From: Fasciola hepatica
Lineage: Eukaryota > Platyhelminthes > Trematoda > Plagiorchiida > Fasciolidae
Direction of reading: 5' to 3'
Length of the DNA: 64,000 bases
Assembly (NCBI GenBank): GCA_948099385.1
Contig: CANUEZ040000031.1
Coordinates: 5,201,001 to 5,265,000, forward strand
Under the pieces are notes generated by a model that was not told the DNA's origin, made no database searches, and worked only from the letters and a program-made list of their open reading frames with translations. Both the position numbers and the translations under genes were made by a program. This document shows, piece by piece, positions 19,903 to 31,129 of the stretch. Positions within the stretch are counted from its first letter, which is position 1, and each line of letters begins with the position of its first letter.

Positions 19903-22900
19903 GTTGCGGGTATATACTCTACCTTGCCGTTTAGTAATCGGTGAATTGTTGTGTCGGTCGTATTATTCGACTATACGAGCGCGGTGTCCACTTCTTTGGC
20001 CAATTCACCAGTCCTGTTCAACTACGCCATGAACTGGGTGATTTTTCACGCCCACGTCGGCTATCTAGGAATTCAATGAAGCGAGGAGACCCGGATCGAG
20101 GACGTTAAACTTTCTATTGGCATTGTCATTCAGGGGATGAGCCCTACAGACTGCTGATTCTTAACCGTGATGTGTGCGAGGCCAGAGCGATCGTTCGGGA
20201 GGTAAAAACAACGAAAACCAAGATCTTCACATCTTCTCCGGATTCAACAGGCTCCAACCAATTGGGTTGTCATTTCTTGGAACTAGTGCATGATTTCAGG
20301 AATCTTGGGTTAACCATACAACCAAACGGCCAGGCTTAAGATGAAAGCAAACATCTAGTAGATTTTATAGGTAGGGCTTTTCAAAAGCCTCGAAAATCAC
20401 CACGGTCCCGCAACAAAATAGGCATCCACAAGAAGCTGGGCTTTTACCAGGCCATCATGAACCCTATTCTGACGTACCCTTATTGAAACCTAGCCACTGA
20501 CGCTGGAGGATACGAAAAAGCTGGAGAGTTTCGACCACTGGAGCCTCCGATAAACAGACGAATTCGAGTGGCATGACTGCATTTCGAACTCTTCTGTGCG
20601 AAAAAAGCTGGTCGAAAATAGAAGAGTTGTCCTCGTTTCGTAAGTGGCGCGGCCTCCAATAGTTCGGGCATGTCCTTCATCGACCCAAAATGGGACTCAC
20701 AAAGAGAAACCACATACCACCTCCTTGTCAGTGTTGGAAGTGTAACGTTGGAGGTCATCTGAAGACGTGAGTCGGCATAGTCAAAATGTATGTAGAAAAT
20801 CTAGACCTTCTGTCGGTCTTCGAATTTTGTATGTGGCACAAGCTCTGGACTTCACAGTTAGCCGACCTTGTCGCCGATCGCAGAGCATGGATAACCGATT
20901 TCAGAGACATCCAAGAAGTCAACTTATTCTCACGCAAGAGTTAGTTGCATAAAAGTAAAAAGAGAATAAATCACTGCATTAAAACTACCAACCATTCAAC
21001 TATTCTGTGTGTTCTTCCTAGAAATTTGGGAGAAAATGCACTCTCTGAGACCATCAGTTTAAGGCCAATATTCGTCCTTGTCCTTATTTGTTTTTGGCAG
21101 CTATCCCCAATGTTTCTTAATGGAAATCTACGGTATTTGTCATACGATAATCGAAGGGGATTGAGCGCAGAAATTTCCGTTCATATTCATCAGCAACCCT
21201 CTTCTGCTTACTAGGTCGGAAAAAAACAACTATTTTCTCGCGCCTGTGAAATGATTCAATGTGCACAGTTGTGCACACAGTGTACGTGTGTATATGTAGA
21301 TGTATCATCTGAACTTTTAGGAATTCTCAACCGTAGTGCAACTCAACGGATTCCGCATTAGGACTTCATATCGGTGGTGCACGCTAGTTAGCCGCAGACA
21401 GGAAATGGGTAGGTGATGACTGGGAGTAAGACCACTATGTATTTCAGTCATTCAAGGGAAATTAAACTCATTTTCATTTCTCTAATGGTCTGATGGAGAA
21501 GCACAGAAGTACCACTTCAAGATCTCATATATCGCGGTTCTTATGACAGAACCACATGTTGGTAGGACAAGGAGAGATCTTCCAGGAAACAGTACAAAAA
21601 TAGGCCATCGGGCGGTGTGACAAACTTCGTGCTTTAGACGACAAAGGGAGATAAAACATCTGGCTCCGGAAAACAATAGAACAAAAGACATTCAAGCACT
21701 TGTGTTCTCGGTTTGTGTTTAAGAAGATGTGAAAATACCGGATCTCACAAGCTAGCCCCGACTACATTGTCCTCGTCCCTTGAGGGATTTAGTTACTGCT
21801 GCTCAAGTGAAGTATTTTTTCAACCGAAAACAGTTGTTTCAGGAGGAAACTTATTCCCAATGACTTCCCAAGGCTGCCATTATTGTCAGAGTGATCATTT
21901 AAGGATCCTAATGACGAAAATTGTCGACGACATAGCGCCGGATGAGAATAGACTATCACATGTTCACTATGTTAGTTTCGGTCGGCACAAGATCAGTTTC
22001 GCCAAGAAATTTGGCAAAGTCTATCGCAAAGCGGTTGCATTCTGTAGATCATTGAGTTGACCTGAATCAATCATTCAATTTGGAATAACCTACAGTGTGC
22101 GGGACGCAATGTTCTTCCGCCGGGGTTGCACGTGCCCGATACGCAGAGATGGAGAAAGAAAACTCGGTGAGTCGGAGCTCCTTATTTGCATATGCAAGCG
22201 TTAACACTAGCACCGATAAAGATAGGCTTGGTGATCTATATCACAGCACTTTAGAAACCCAAACGGAAAGCAAAAATCTTAGCGTTTGGAGCCGTGTAGT
22301 GATTCGACCGTTTCCACACGCGGCCCAGTGCGCTACACCTTTATTTCCAGTATCCAATCAATCAGATGAAGCCGGGCCGTAACTATTAGATCGTGTAGGT
22401 ACAGCGAAGTCGGCTTGTGATTGGTCAGTACGTTATCTGCCAATAAGTGCATGCCTACTTTTGTATGTAAACGAGATAGCACAAACCAAATGGGACAGAA
22501 TACATTCTCACCTTTCTTGTCTGGACTTGTCGTTCTCTTAGTGCGCGTAGTCCAGGTTCAGATTATTTCTCTACGTACGATGGACCGGTTAGAAACGATT
22601 CTCACACGTAGCTATGCTGACAAGCCAGAATAGCCCTTGTCTGTGGGCGCTAAAACAGTTACTACAAACCGTACATCTCCCCTGGCATTGATCGCACAAT
22701 CTCTTACTAAATACTAATTGATCTACGATAAGCATTTTCACATTTTTACCATTTTTTCCACAGCATCTTTTACTTTTGTAATTATCAAAAGTAAACGTAC
22801 TGCTTGCATCTCGCACAGCGGGGTTTTCAGTCATTTGGGAGAACAGAAAATGGTATCGAAACTGAGAACCAGTATAAATTTTGATATTGGTCCGATGGAC

Positions 22901-24967
22901 TTAGACAGTTGTTGGGTTGGACTTCAACAGGTAGAAATTTAGTTTCGATGTATCGCAGATTTGCAAAAGTGCAGGTACAACTGGATGTCTTTTGATCTTC
23001 CAATTAACTCAGTGCACCCCTGATATCCAATTTGTCTACTCTGGATTGGAACAGCACTTGGTATAAGACTGTGGGTGCTCATGGTGACGGCTGATTCATA
23101 GCCAGAAAGAAACAGCTCCACGATGGTAATTTACTGGCTTTCCATGGCATCAGTTTGTTAACCAGAAAGCTCAGCAACCGGCTGCATCATCATTTGTTAC
23201 TTCTTTTCTTGATTTATCATATTTCAAGTCTGCAGAAACTAGATTCTGATTTAGTCCAGGCTTATGTTGTCAGCCGTTGCAAGCTGACCGCGTTGTGACC
23301 GAAGAGTTCTTTTCTGTGACCGCAGTCGACAACCTGTGCACTTGACCACCGACCACAATTCCTACCGCTTCAGTCCGTAGTAGCAACCCAAAGACGTCAA
23401 CACAGGAAGTCAGAACAACATTCTACTTTTAGGAGATAGTAACACAATTTTAAAGCGCGCATAAGACATCCTCGAATTCAGTCATCCAGTCCGGTCATTA
23501 CCTTAGCGGGCTGTTTGAACTATTCTTTATTGATCTGATTGGTGTCGACTCCTGGTCAGTCGATCCAGCCTGTCATGTTCAGCTGATTGTGGCTTGATTC
23601 TGGGGCAGATGTTCATTACTCCTTCCCAACAGACCGAGGTATACTGAGCGTCTTGGACAGAATCCATCCATGATATTCGAATAGGGATGATAACTGTAAT
23701 CACAGCTTCATCAACAATTTGAGTTAAAGACGAGGAGACGAGAGACGCAGGCCAAAGTGAGAATTTATAGGAAGACCTGCATTGCAATAGATTACAGTGT
23801 GCCAATGGTCGGATGGAACTCACTGAGAAGTACCTTTTTGGGAGTCAACCAAGAGATGGAAAAGTCATGTGACAGATGGTCGCATTACCATGGCGAATAC
23901 TGTGTGCTTGTGTAATTTACATGAGTTACTATCTTGGTCCCATCTTAAAATGTCAAGACAATCCGAATTATCTACGCATGCGGTAATAAAACACTTGCGG
24001 TGCTTATATACTTGAGCTCGAATCTCGCTGATGCCGATGAATAAGTGCATTTATATCCCCACAACAGTGCATCTTCAGTAGTTGAGGTATGTTGTAATAC
24101 TATCAAAGTCATATTCGCCAGTGAGTGAGGTGATTCCCATCTGATGACTATGGTTGGGCCATTCCCAATAAGTACAATATATCTATTGTTTTCAGTTGGA
24201 GTTTGTGAAGTGTGAAAAGAGGATATAACAACTGTTCACTAGATTTTCAGAAGACTAAGTGCTGGAAATTCTGCTCATCTGGGTCTCCGATAAACAAAAG
24301 TTATGACAGTGGTGGAAGAATTAGGTAAATGAATCGACTTGATAGACGTGTCACTATCAGACGAGAGTTGCTCACCGAAAACATGCCTAAATTAGACGGG
24401 ATTGGGAACGGTTTATGTGACTGTTTACCGAGTTGAAAACTTTTGTCGCCTCGTGCAACGCATACTGTTTCCATTTTTCATTGTTTCATCCTGAGCAAAT
24501 TTGACCTTCAACTCCTCCCCTCTTGGCCCCATCCACGCGGATTACCCAAACTCGTCGGCTGCACCACCACAGACACGGACACGTTCATGTAAACATGGTC
24601 AAGGTCGTTGTCTGGTCACACTCGACCCAGTGGTGGTGTGTTAAAAGTACACGAATAGGAACAACACAATAACAATTATGATTGTAAAGTTGTGAATTGT
24701 CTGCTGTTGGAAAACAGGATTCTAAGGGGTTTGATCACATGCAGGAAGACATGGACCGACTCACCTCTGTGAATAGACGAGTCAGGACGTCAAATATGTT
24801 GTTTCACTGGTCTCTCAATCATAGGAAAAGCTACCTGGCAACTGAGATTGAACTGGGGGCAGCTAGCGGCTTGTCTATCGGTGAAATCGGCCAAGCATTC
24901 ACCACGAAACAGTGCAATGCATCTTCTGATTTACGCATCTCCTCGAGCTCCGGCAAAATCAGGTCAC
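19903..24967. other. No gene recognised, one tRNA-like relic
   Basis: About 5 kb lie between the two PLE family 2 copies. Frames up to 115 codons (21713-22060) show no domain that I recognise. A tRNA-like relic is listed separately at 22288-22348. The GC-richer 20040-20930 stretch reads like decayed repeat DNA, but I cannot name it. Confidence 0.45.
22288..22348 (-). repeat. Possible tRNA-derived SINE relic
   Basis: On the minus strand GGTGTAGCGCACTGG resembles an A box and GGTCGAATCAC a B box, with about 30 nt between them. No second copy is seen in the window, so this rests on promoter-like motifs alone. Confidence 0.3.
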
Positions 24968-24979
24968 GTCAAAAACTTT
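24968..24979 (+). repeat. Left imperfect 12-bp direct repeat of PLE family 2, copy 2
   Basis: GTCAAAAACTTT matches GTCAGAAACATT at 26175-26186 in 10 of 12 positions. If it is a target duplication, its decay indicates an older insertion than copy 1. Confidence 0.4.
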
Positions 24980-25030
24980 GAAACATTGGGTCACCTTTAT
25001 CCAATTCATGAGAACAGAGAGAAGACATAA

Positions 25031-25074
25031 ATCGTGAGATGCAAGCATTTCGTTTACTCTTGTCAACCGCGGAC
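25031..25074 (-). ncRNA. Hammerhead-like fold in left terminal repeat, PLE2 copy 2
   Basis: Same fold as at 19822-19865, on the minus strand. Core TTGACAA, GAAA and the four-pair helix III ATGC/GCAT are intact. Helix I is weakened by a C/A mismatch and a G/U pair (TCACGAT strand). Confidence 0.42.
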
Positions 25075-25163
25075 GTAAAACGTGTCAGTATATATACATG
25101 GTACAGTAGGGGAGTAAGTGCAACAGTAAAAAAGGCACGATCGAAAGTTCTTACAGTATGTAC

Positions 25164-25985
25164 GTTTGTCTTTTCTAGATATTCTATTAACCGTGCGTCA
25201 GGATGGGACTCTACAGCGCAGAATCCACCGAAAAGCAACGTGAGGTGGACGTTATTTACAACTCTCCAGCTTCGCTCCAGTCGCTTACAAACGTTGATTG
25301 GTCAGAGCTCTCTTCAACAGAGCCCAGAAAATCTGTACAGAAGATCAAATACAAAACGAAGAAGAGTTCATAAAAAGAAAGCTGCTGACCAAAGGTTATC
25401 CGGAAAACTTTATCAGGCAACATCAGAAACCGAGACTAGTGAGCGAGAAAATAATGAACGTCGAGAAGAAGCAAGTTTTTATCACTTTACCTTTCAAAGG
25501 AGATCATTTATTCAATCAAATAAATTGTAATCTCAAGTCAGCTCTAAGGCACACATACACAGCGGCGCAGTTGCGTTTGCTGCAGACGACCAAAAGGTTA
25601 TGTTTTCAAAATCACTCAAATAGTCTTGCTGATCCCAGTGTTTCACATATTGTCTATCAGTTCACTTGCAGTTGCGGTGACGTATACATTGGCAGGACGG
25701 ATCTTTTCTTGACTCAACGATTGTCAGTACACATACCCAAATGGCTGTCAAACTTGATGGCGCAACCTGCTGGGGCAATACACAACGACGTGAAATCGCC
25801 AGCTTCTTCGATTGGAAGACACTTGATTGCATCAGCTCACAAAGTTGAACTGACCTAGTGTTTCAAACCAATGTTGCGCAATCCAACACCGAAAGTATTA
25901 GCGTTCAGTGAAGCTATTCTTATCATGACGCATTATCCAGCACTCTGTACACAAAAGCGATAGACCCAAAATATTTGTTTACCTT
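25164..25985 (+). pseudogene. PLE family 2 GIY-YIG endonuclease and RT tail, copy 2
   Basis: The frame at 25298-25858 encodes RALFNRAQKICTEDQIQNEE, LPFKGDHLFNQI and the GIY-YIG signature FTCSCGDVYIGRT. The upstream part (25170-25297) contains the family text DGTLQRRIHRKAT in another frame and a stop where copy 1 has KRGLV. The same TAG as in copy 1 follows KVELT, with the PLE C-terminus continuing beyond it. No RT palm is present. A 163-codon frame at 25039-25530 overlaps out of phase and is not a protein of this element. Confidence 0.72.
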
Positions 25986-26022
25986 AGAGTTCACACGACA
26001 GACTTCACTCTCCCCAACGTAC

Positions 26023-26174
26023 GTACTGTAAGAACTTTCGATCGTGCCTTTTTTACTGTTGCACTTACTCCCCTACTGTACCATGTATAAATACTGACAC
26101 GCTTTAAGTCCGCGGTTGACAAGGTTAAAGGAAATGCTTGCATCTCACAACTTATGTCTCCTCGCTTTTCTCAA
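26023..26174 (+). repeat. Right terminal repeat of PLE family 2, copy 2
   Basis: It is the reverse complement of 24980-25163 with scattered differences, and differs from the copy 1 right repeat at roughly one position in eight by eye. Confidence 0.72.
26108..26151 (+). ncRNA. Degraded hammerhead-like fold, right repeat of PLE2 copy 2
   Basis: The core strand TTGACAA, GAAA and helix III ATGC/GCAT are kept. The helix II closing pair is lost (G instead of C before GAAA) and helix I has mismatches (TCACAAC). It looks like an inactivated copy of the fold in 19822-19865. Confidence 0.35.
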
Positions 26175-26186
26175 GTCAGAAACATT
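26175..26186 (+). repeat. Right imperfect 12-bp direct repeat of PLE family 2, copy 2
   Basis: GTCAGAAACATT, 10 of 12 identical to 24968-24979. Confidence 0.4.
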
Positions 26187-26327
26187 TTCTTAGAACTTCC
26201 ACTACTCATTCGATATCTTGCTAAGTGGGGAGCAAAAAGAGAACTCCACTGTTTTTAGCAGTGCTAGGAACCAGGTGGTGTCTTTGCCCACCCGACTAAG
26301 CAGACAGTACGTAACTCAAGACAGAGG

Positions 26328-26792
26328 GTGATAATCAGAGACGCGATTCGAACCTCATTTCACGTTTATGAACCAGAACACGTAACAATTATAACGATAT
26401 TTAGCTATGATTTACCCATGATATTTCAACAAGGCAGTGTGAAAATACATACGGCTAACCCCATCAGAGTGTGGCTATTGAACCGGAATATCGAGAACGT
26501 AGACTTACTCGATTACAGTACGAACTTAAACGGAGTGAAAACGTCTGGGTCTGTCAGCGAGAGGAGCCTTTACCGATGGAAGAGTGTTTGGCACTCTGTA
26601 CTAGGTGACAGTCCTACAGTCCTCGGTGAATGGAACAGCATAGAACTTGGAGCCATCCAGAACATAATTAGAAGCCTGACTGGAAGCTACGTTTCAGTTT
26701 TTAACATACAAGACGATTGTGTTTCGTACCAACCCGATCTACTGTCGGGTTTAATAGCGTTCAGCACCCTTTCAGGTATTTTTCCGAATTAA
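26328..26792 (+). CDS. Unrecognised 154-codon open frame
   Basis: This is the longest frame in the window outside repeats and retroelements. The predicted protein shows no signal peptide, membrane segment or motif that I know. A B-box-like sequence on the minus strand (RC of CGATTCGAACC, 26344-26354) overlaps its start, so the 5' part may be SINE DNA. At this base composition one frame of this size in 64 kb could be chance. I do not claim a function. Confidence 0.18.
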   Translation: MIIRDAIRTSFHVYEPEHVTIITIFSYDLPMIFQQGSVKIHTANPIRVWLLNRNIENVDLLDYSTNLNGVKTSGSVSERSLYRWKSVWHSVLGDSPTVLGEWNSIELGAIQNIIRSLTGSYVSVFNIQDDCVSYQPDLLSGLIAFSTLSGIFPN

Positions 26793-27699
26793 ATGGACTT
26801 ATAAGTTGTGTGCCAAAGAATCCGTGGACACATTTGGTATAGTATTGGGTTTCCAAATCAGCATACCAAATCCGGTTCACCTGAGTAACTTATTTCAAAA
26901 TGAATCGTAGAAAAATCGGATGGGTTTATTAGCATTTAGTGCACTGTATTTCTAAACTTTCGTTTTCCTTGGTCTACAAGTGAAACAGAACCTCTGGTCA
27001 GTGTCTCTATGTCCCATCGACATCTCCAACGGTGGTTGCTGAAATATCAAGGTAATCGCCGGGGGGTCAAATAGTGTGACAGTTCCCGTTTCAAATCGAC
27101 CTATAAAACCATCTAGTTTGCCTCAATATAGTCTCTAATTATCCGTGTAGCTTTGTCCAAAATAATGCAACACTACTGTACCATTACTCTTTTATAATGA
27201 TTAACCGCTAATAATCTGTTGATAGGCAAGACGGATGAACTCACATAACAATTTCACCAGTTTGTGAGAAATTAAGCTAAATTTCACTATTTGTGCATTA
27301 ATGGAAATAAGAATTTCAGCCCATTCTGTCAGCTCTTTATTTAATACTGATTATACAACATTTATAAGGGAGTAATTTCGTTTGTTCAAAACTGGGATAA
27401 TGGAAAATCCCATTACCTTTTTCGCTTCCTAACTTTCTCACCGCAGACCGAAATCCAGGCGGCAAGAGGTTGTCGGCCACATCATTCCGACTCTTCGTGT
27501 CGTCGACATCATCACCATCATCGTAGAGCGTTAAACAATAGGGCAAGCCCCACTGACCACTGCCTCTCTCACCATCCTGCATGTTGAATTAGAAAGTATG
27601 AATATACAAGAGGGACAGGGAGTGGACCTACACGGGTGGGAAAAGGAAAGAATGCCCCAGTAGCCAACACATGGAATACACAGTCTAACTGTACAAACA
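26793..27699. other. No gene recognised; possible 3' flank of the minus-strand LINE
   Basis: An 81-codon minus frame at 27337-27582 lies just downstream of the LINE 3' end and contains an acidic run encoded by a short GAT-rich stretch. It may be LINE 3' sequence or flank. Nothing else is visible. Confidence 0.4.
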
Positions 27700-27707
27700 A
27701 ACATCGA

Positions 27708-27987
27708 TCAGTCATTCTGATTCGATAGAAAGTGACAACACGATCCACACTGTTCGCAGTTCGCTGCCATATACTTTAGTGTCTCCAGTAAACTGGTAGA
27801 CGGATCTTTTGGGCCCCAACCACGAAGACGTGAAGCACCTACTTTTCCTAAGTTTGTTGTACATTTCCGTGTTTGCCATACGTAACACGTGCCCCAACCA
27901 ACGAAGTCTACTAATCTGGATACGCTGTGACATAACGTTCTCCGAATTAATACCCAATACTCGCTTTCTGACCTCATCATTGCTCAC
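27708..27987 (-). pseudogene. LINE C-terminal tail
   Basis: The text SNDEVRKRVLGINSENVMSQ, then ISRLRWLGHVLRM, then (after a frame switch) GWGPKDPSTSLLETLKYMAA is the family tail signature. Two overlapping frames carry the halves, so one indel separates them. This tail is the part most often left as relics across the window because insertions are 5'-truncated. Confidence 0.75.
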
Positions 27988-27996
27988 TCGGCTATT

Positions 27997-28962
27997 CTAC
28001 CCAATCCTAGCGATACTACGTAAACATCGGTGGTCGAAAACCTCAAGACGACGAATATCTTCAGCACGCAGACTCCAAGTCTCGCAACCATACAACAAAA
28101 CTGAACGCACTGCGGCACAGTATACACGACCTTTCAACTTCAGTGAAATATCAGATCGACGCCTCAAGTGCTTCAGTCCAGCGCACGTTGCTCGAGCCTT
28201 GGATATACGCGTGCTCACCTCTACTACTGTGCTCCCATCCTTCGTCACACAGCCACCGAGGTAGGTGAAGTGGTCGACAACTGACAGCACCTCCCCATCG
28301 AGCATCAAGCTCGGAATTGTTGACGTCCAGTCTTGTAACATCACCTTGCACTTTGAAGGTGCAAAGCGCATGCCGAATGGAGCTACAGCTCTTGCGAGAT
28401 TATCTAGTGCACGCTGAGCATGTTCCGTGCATTCGAACAAGCAGACAACGTCGTCTGCGTAATCTAAGTCACATAGCTTTTCACTATCTCCTAGTTCGAC
28501 CCCTACATCCTGAAGATTTTGCAGCCCACTCTCCATTATTTCGTCCATGACGAAGTTAAACAGGAATGGAGACAGAGGACATCCTTGTCGAACACTACTC
28601 GTTGTTTCGAACCGACCGGATAGTTCACCGTAAACTCTAACGCGGCCAGAAGTATGATAATACAATGATTTCAGTAGGTTCACGAACTTCTGGGGCAAAT
28701 CTTTTTGCTGAAAAGCATTGAAAAGCTCTGTTCGATCAAGTCTAAGAAGGCCATTATTATCGGTCGGCGGTGCGTGCGACGCGGTTCAAGTAGTCGGCGA
28801 AGAGTAAAAATCTGGTCGATGCATCCTCGACTTGGGCGGAAACCAGCCTGCTGTTCGCGGGTTTTCTTCTCGCGAGCGGGTGTAAGACGGTGCAGTAGAA
28901 TTGAGGCTAATACTTTGGTGACTATCGGAATTAAGCTAATCCCACGATGGTTGCTACAATCA
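27997..28962 (-). pseudogene. LINE reverse transcriptase core and tail
   Basis: Upstream text REQQAGFRPSRGCIDQIF and a FLDL motif (near 28745) are followed by a short deletion and frame change into ELFNAF, which removes the AAFDS part of motif A. The main frame (28698-27997) then shows SVRQGCPLSPFLFNFVMDEI (motif B, residues 36-55), DLDYADDVVCLF (motif C, YADD at 80-83), and the palm and thumb text ending in YGCETWSLRAEDIRRLEVFD. Catalytic YADD is intact, but the motif A deletion would disable polymerase activity. Confidence 0.78.
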
Positions 28963-29773
28963 TTGCGTATTCCCCTCTTGAAGATGGGAACAATCAGGGA
29001 CTCGCTTCATATGAACGGAATACGCTCCTCGTTTCAAATGTTACGGAGCAAGATGGTAAGTGATTTTGTCAAGACACTTCCACGCAGTTTGAAAAGAACT
29101 GGGGGAAGTTCGTCAGGACCTGCCGCTTTCCCTCGCCTTAGCAATCGAATGCTTGGCTCTACTTCTACTTCTGATGGGGGCTCAAGTGATACCACCCAAA
29201 GAGTCGCAGTTGTTGATACAGGAGTAACTACATTAGCGCGCGACCAGCTAAACTGCTCCATGAAATATTCGGCCCAGCAGTCCATGGGCCATGGATAGGT
29301 TCCCCGTTTCCATCGCGAATCGTTTCACTGATATAGATGCGCCGTCTGCCGGTATCACGAATAAGCTTGAACAGTCTTTGACTATTATCTGAAGCAGCTG
29401 CTATTTCCATTTCTTCGGCTACCTTGACCCACCAATTTTCACGATTCTTCTTAAGGCTTTTCGTAACTTGCCTTTGCAGCTTTCTCCGCATCTTATTCAT
29501 CTTCTTACAGTTCGAGAGTAGACGCTCTTGCTCCATTATACTCAGCGACTCTTGCGAGATCCAGTGTCTTTGATGGACAACGGATCTAGGACCACAGGAA
29601 AAACCTGCTGCAAAGTGCATCGCCTGTTTGATATGAGCCAAATGCTCATCTACATTACTGTTCGTCGTAGATCCTACCTTATGTGCTAGCTTCTGTTTAT
29701 AATGGGTGCGTACTTCTGGATCACACAAGCGTTGCACGGCTAACCGGGTTTTGCGGTTTGCTTTGATGACCAT
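28963..29773 (-). pseudogene. LINE linker and N-terminal RT region
   Basis: One frame (29228-29773) encodes a basic linker, with RLAVQRLCDPEVRTHYKQKL at its start and RQVTKSLKKNRENWWVKVAE in the middle. A second frame (29034-29285) carries AEYFMEQFSW, then LLRRGKAAGPDELPPVLFKL, the motif just before RT motif 1. Below it, IVPIFKRGIRNDCSNHRGIS follows in another frame. Each step needs a frameshift. Confidence 0.7.
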
Positions 29774-29832
29774 GGAGCTGGAGAGATAGTCGCATTAAAA
29801 ATTAATGCATAGTCTGACTCTACGTACGTGGA

Positions 29833-30888
29833 TCAGTAAGATCTACAGTTCTGAACAGAACTGCGCCACCGGTAGCTTATTGCGATATGACCAACCTGAC
29901 TCAAATTACCTGTAAAGTTAGAGCGCCAAGTCGCTGTGCGACATGAGCTGAACAGTCGATTGTCTGCACAAAACTGGAGAGGCCTATCCCCGTTATCTGT
30001 ACGCTCAGCGGGTAAAGCACAACGCCCACCTAAACAAGCTTTTGACACACTAAGCTTGCCAACTGGTGCATTGAAGTCAACAGCTAGCACTACAATGTCA
30101 GAACCTTTACTGCGAATGACGGTGGTGAGTTCATCATAGAACTCATCTTTCTGCGCGTCTGAACTGCAGTCCGTTGGGGCGTTCGCCGAGATCACAAACA
30201 AATTGCGCTTAACACAACTATCCTTTCGAATGTCGACTGAACCTTGGAGTCTCACAACACATAAACGACTGTTAACAGGGATCCAGTTTAAAACGGCAGC
30301 CTCAGCCTTGTCAGTCAAGACTATTCCTACACCACGTTGACCCGCAGCTCGAGCTACTTCGTCTCCTGAGGTGCGCAGAAAATATCTCGATGAGATACCA
30401 GGAGCAGTCAGTTGAATCACACTGCTCGAATCCTGGATACGTGTTTCACTTACGCAGTAGACATCAATCTTCAGAGAGTTCATTGTGAGGGCTAGGCATG
30501 CCTGCTGACCGGCCTGCATGAGATTACGCACGCTGAAGGAGCCGAGATTCAGAGGCTGATGAGGCTTGAGAAAATGTGAGTTGCCAGACGGTGGATAATT
30601 CCTGACACTATTTGGCAATGAATCGTCGCGAGTATCAGCCGTGTTATCTGTGGGAGCATTATGGGTGGATAGATGGGGCAACGAGAAGTGGTTGCGGATA
30701 GAAGACAGAGGTTGAATAAAAGAGAGGGAACTCTGAGTAGCAGCCCACTTATCACTACCCACCCCGCTCGATGCAATGGGCAGCGCGGTCCTGATTATCT
30801 TGCGCGACGACCGATGCAGTATGGAATTCTTTGTATTCGTGCAGTTCATGGGAGATGTTGGACGGGTACTGCTAGGGTGTCCAGCCAC
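29833..30888 (-). pseudogene. LINE AP-endonuclease domain
   Basis: A 351-codon frame. Its first 120 or so residues are low-complexity and serine-rich, followed by the endonuclease: SFSVRNLMQAGQ, CVSETRIQDSS with the catalytic glutamate kept, RGVGIVLTDKAEAAVLNWIP, RNLFVISANAPTDC, and VVLAVDFNAPVG where the family usually has GDFNA. The tail SQVGHIAISYRWR corresponds to the terminal S-D-H region but is altered and has no clear SDH. It would nick genomic DNA for insertion. It runs out of frame with the RT part, so the whole is a pseudogene even though this domain is open. Confidence 0.72.
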
Positions 30889-31129
30889 AAAGCAGGAGAA
30901 CGATTAGGGTCCTTATCCAAAGTCCTTAGTTCTAACAAGAATGTATCCGCAAGGCAGCGGGATGGCTTAGTGGGAGCCCATTTTCTTGGATCAATTATTC
31001 TTCCACTGATTTTGCCGACTGAGTTACCGGCTTAAATCGAACCCCAACCTGGAGGACCAGGAGACTGAACTTTGTCTGACCTCTACCCATTGACTTGTCA
31101 GGTATGGTTGCATCTCCGGCTTAAAGAAG

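Larger units (their letters stand above)
24980..26174 (+). mobile_element. PLE family 2, copy 2 (5'-truncated, inverted terminal repeats)
   Basis: The architecture is that of copy 1, with a longer left terminal repeat (24980-25163), a coding part beginning further 3' (at the LDILL motif, near 25164), and a right terminal repeat (about 26023-26174). Left and right terminal repeats are clear reverse complements over roughly 160 bp. The different 5' junction shows it is a separate insertion rather than a duplicated segment of copy 1. Positions 25466-26022 are identical to 19176-19732, while the flanks are diverged. Confidence 0.8.
27700..31060 (-). mobile_element. Nearly full-length RTE-like LINE, broken
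   Basis: On the minus strand the order is a 5' region (about 31060-30890), AP-endonuclease, linker, reverse transcriptase and conserved C-terminal tail, over about 3.3 kb. Reading it as one protein needs several frameshift corrections: after the endonuclease at about 29830, near 29285, near 29030, and near 28735-28700. It ends in GWGPKRSVYQFTGDTKVYGS-like or WGPKDPSTSLLETLKYMA-like text, depending on frame. It is the same family as the relics at 9.9-11.6, 13.8, 33.0, 38.3, 56.0 and 62.1 kb. RTE/SR2-like assignment is from remembered family signatures. Confidence 0.82.

Noticed and set aside
25039..25530. 163-codon frame as a protein
   Set aside because: It begins in the PLE terminal repeat and overlaps the true nuclease frame out of phase.
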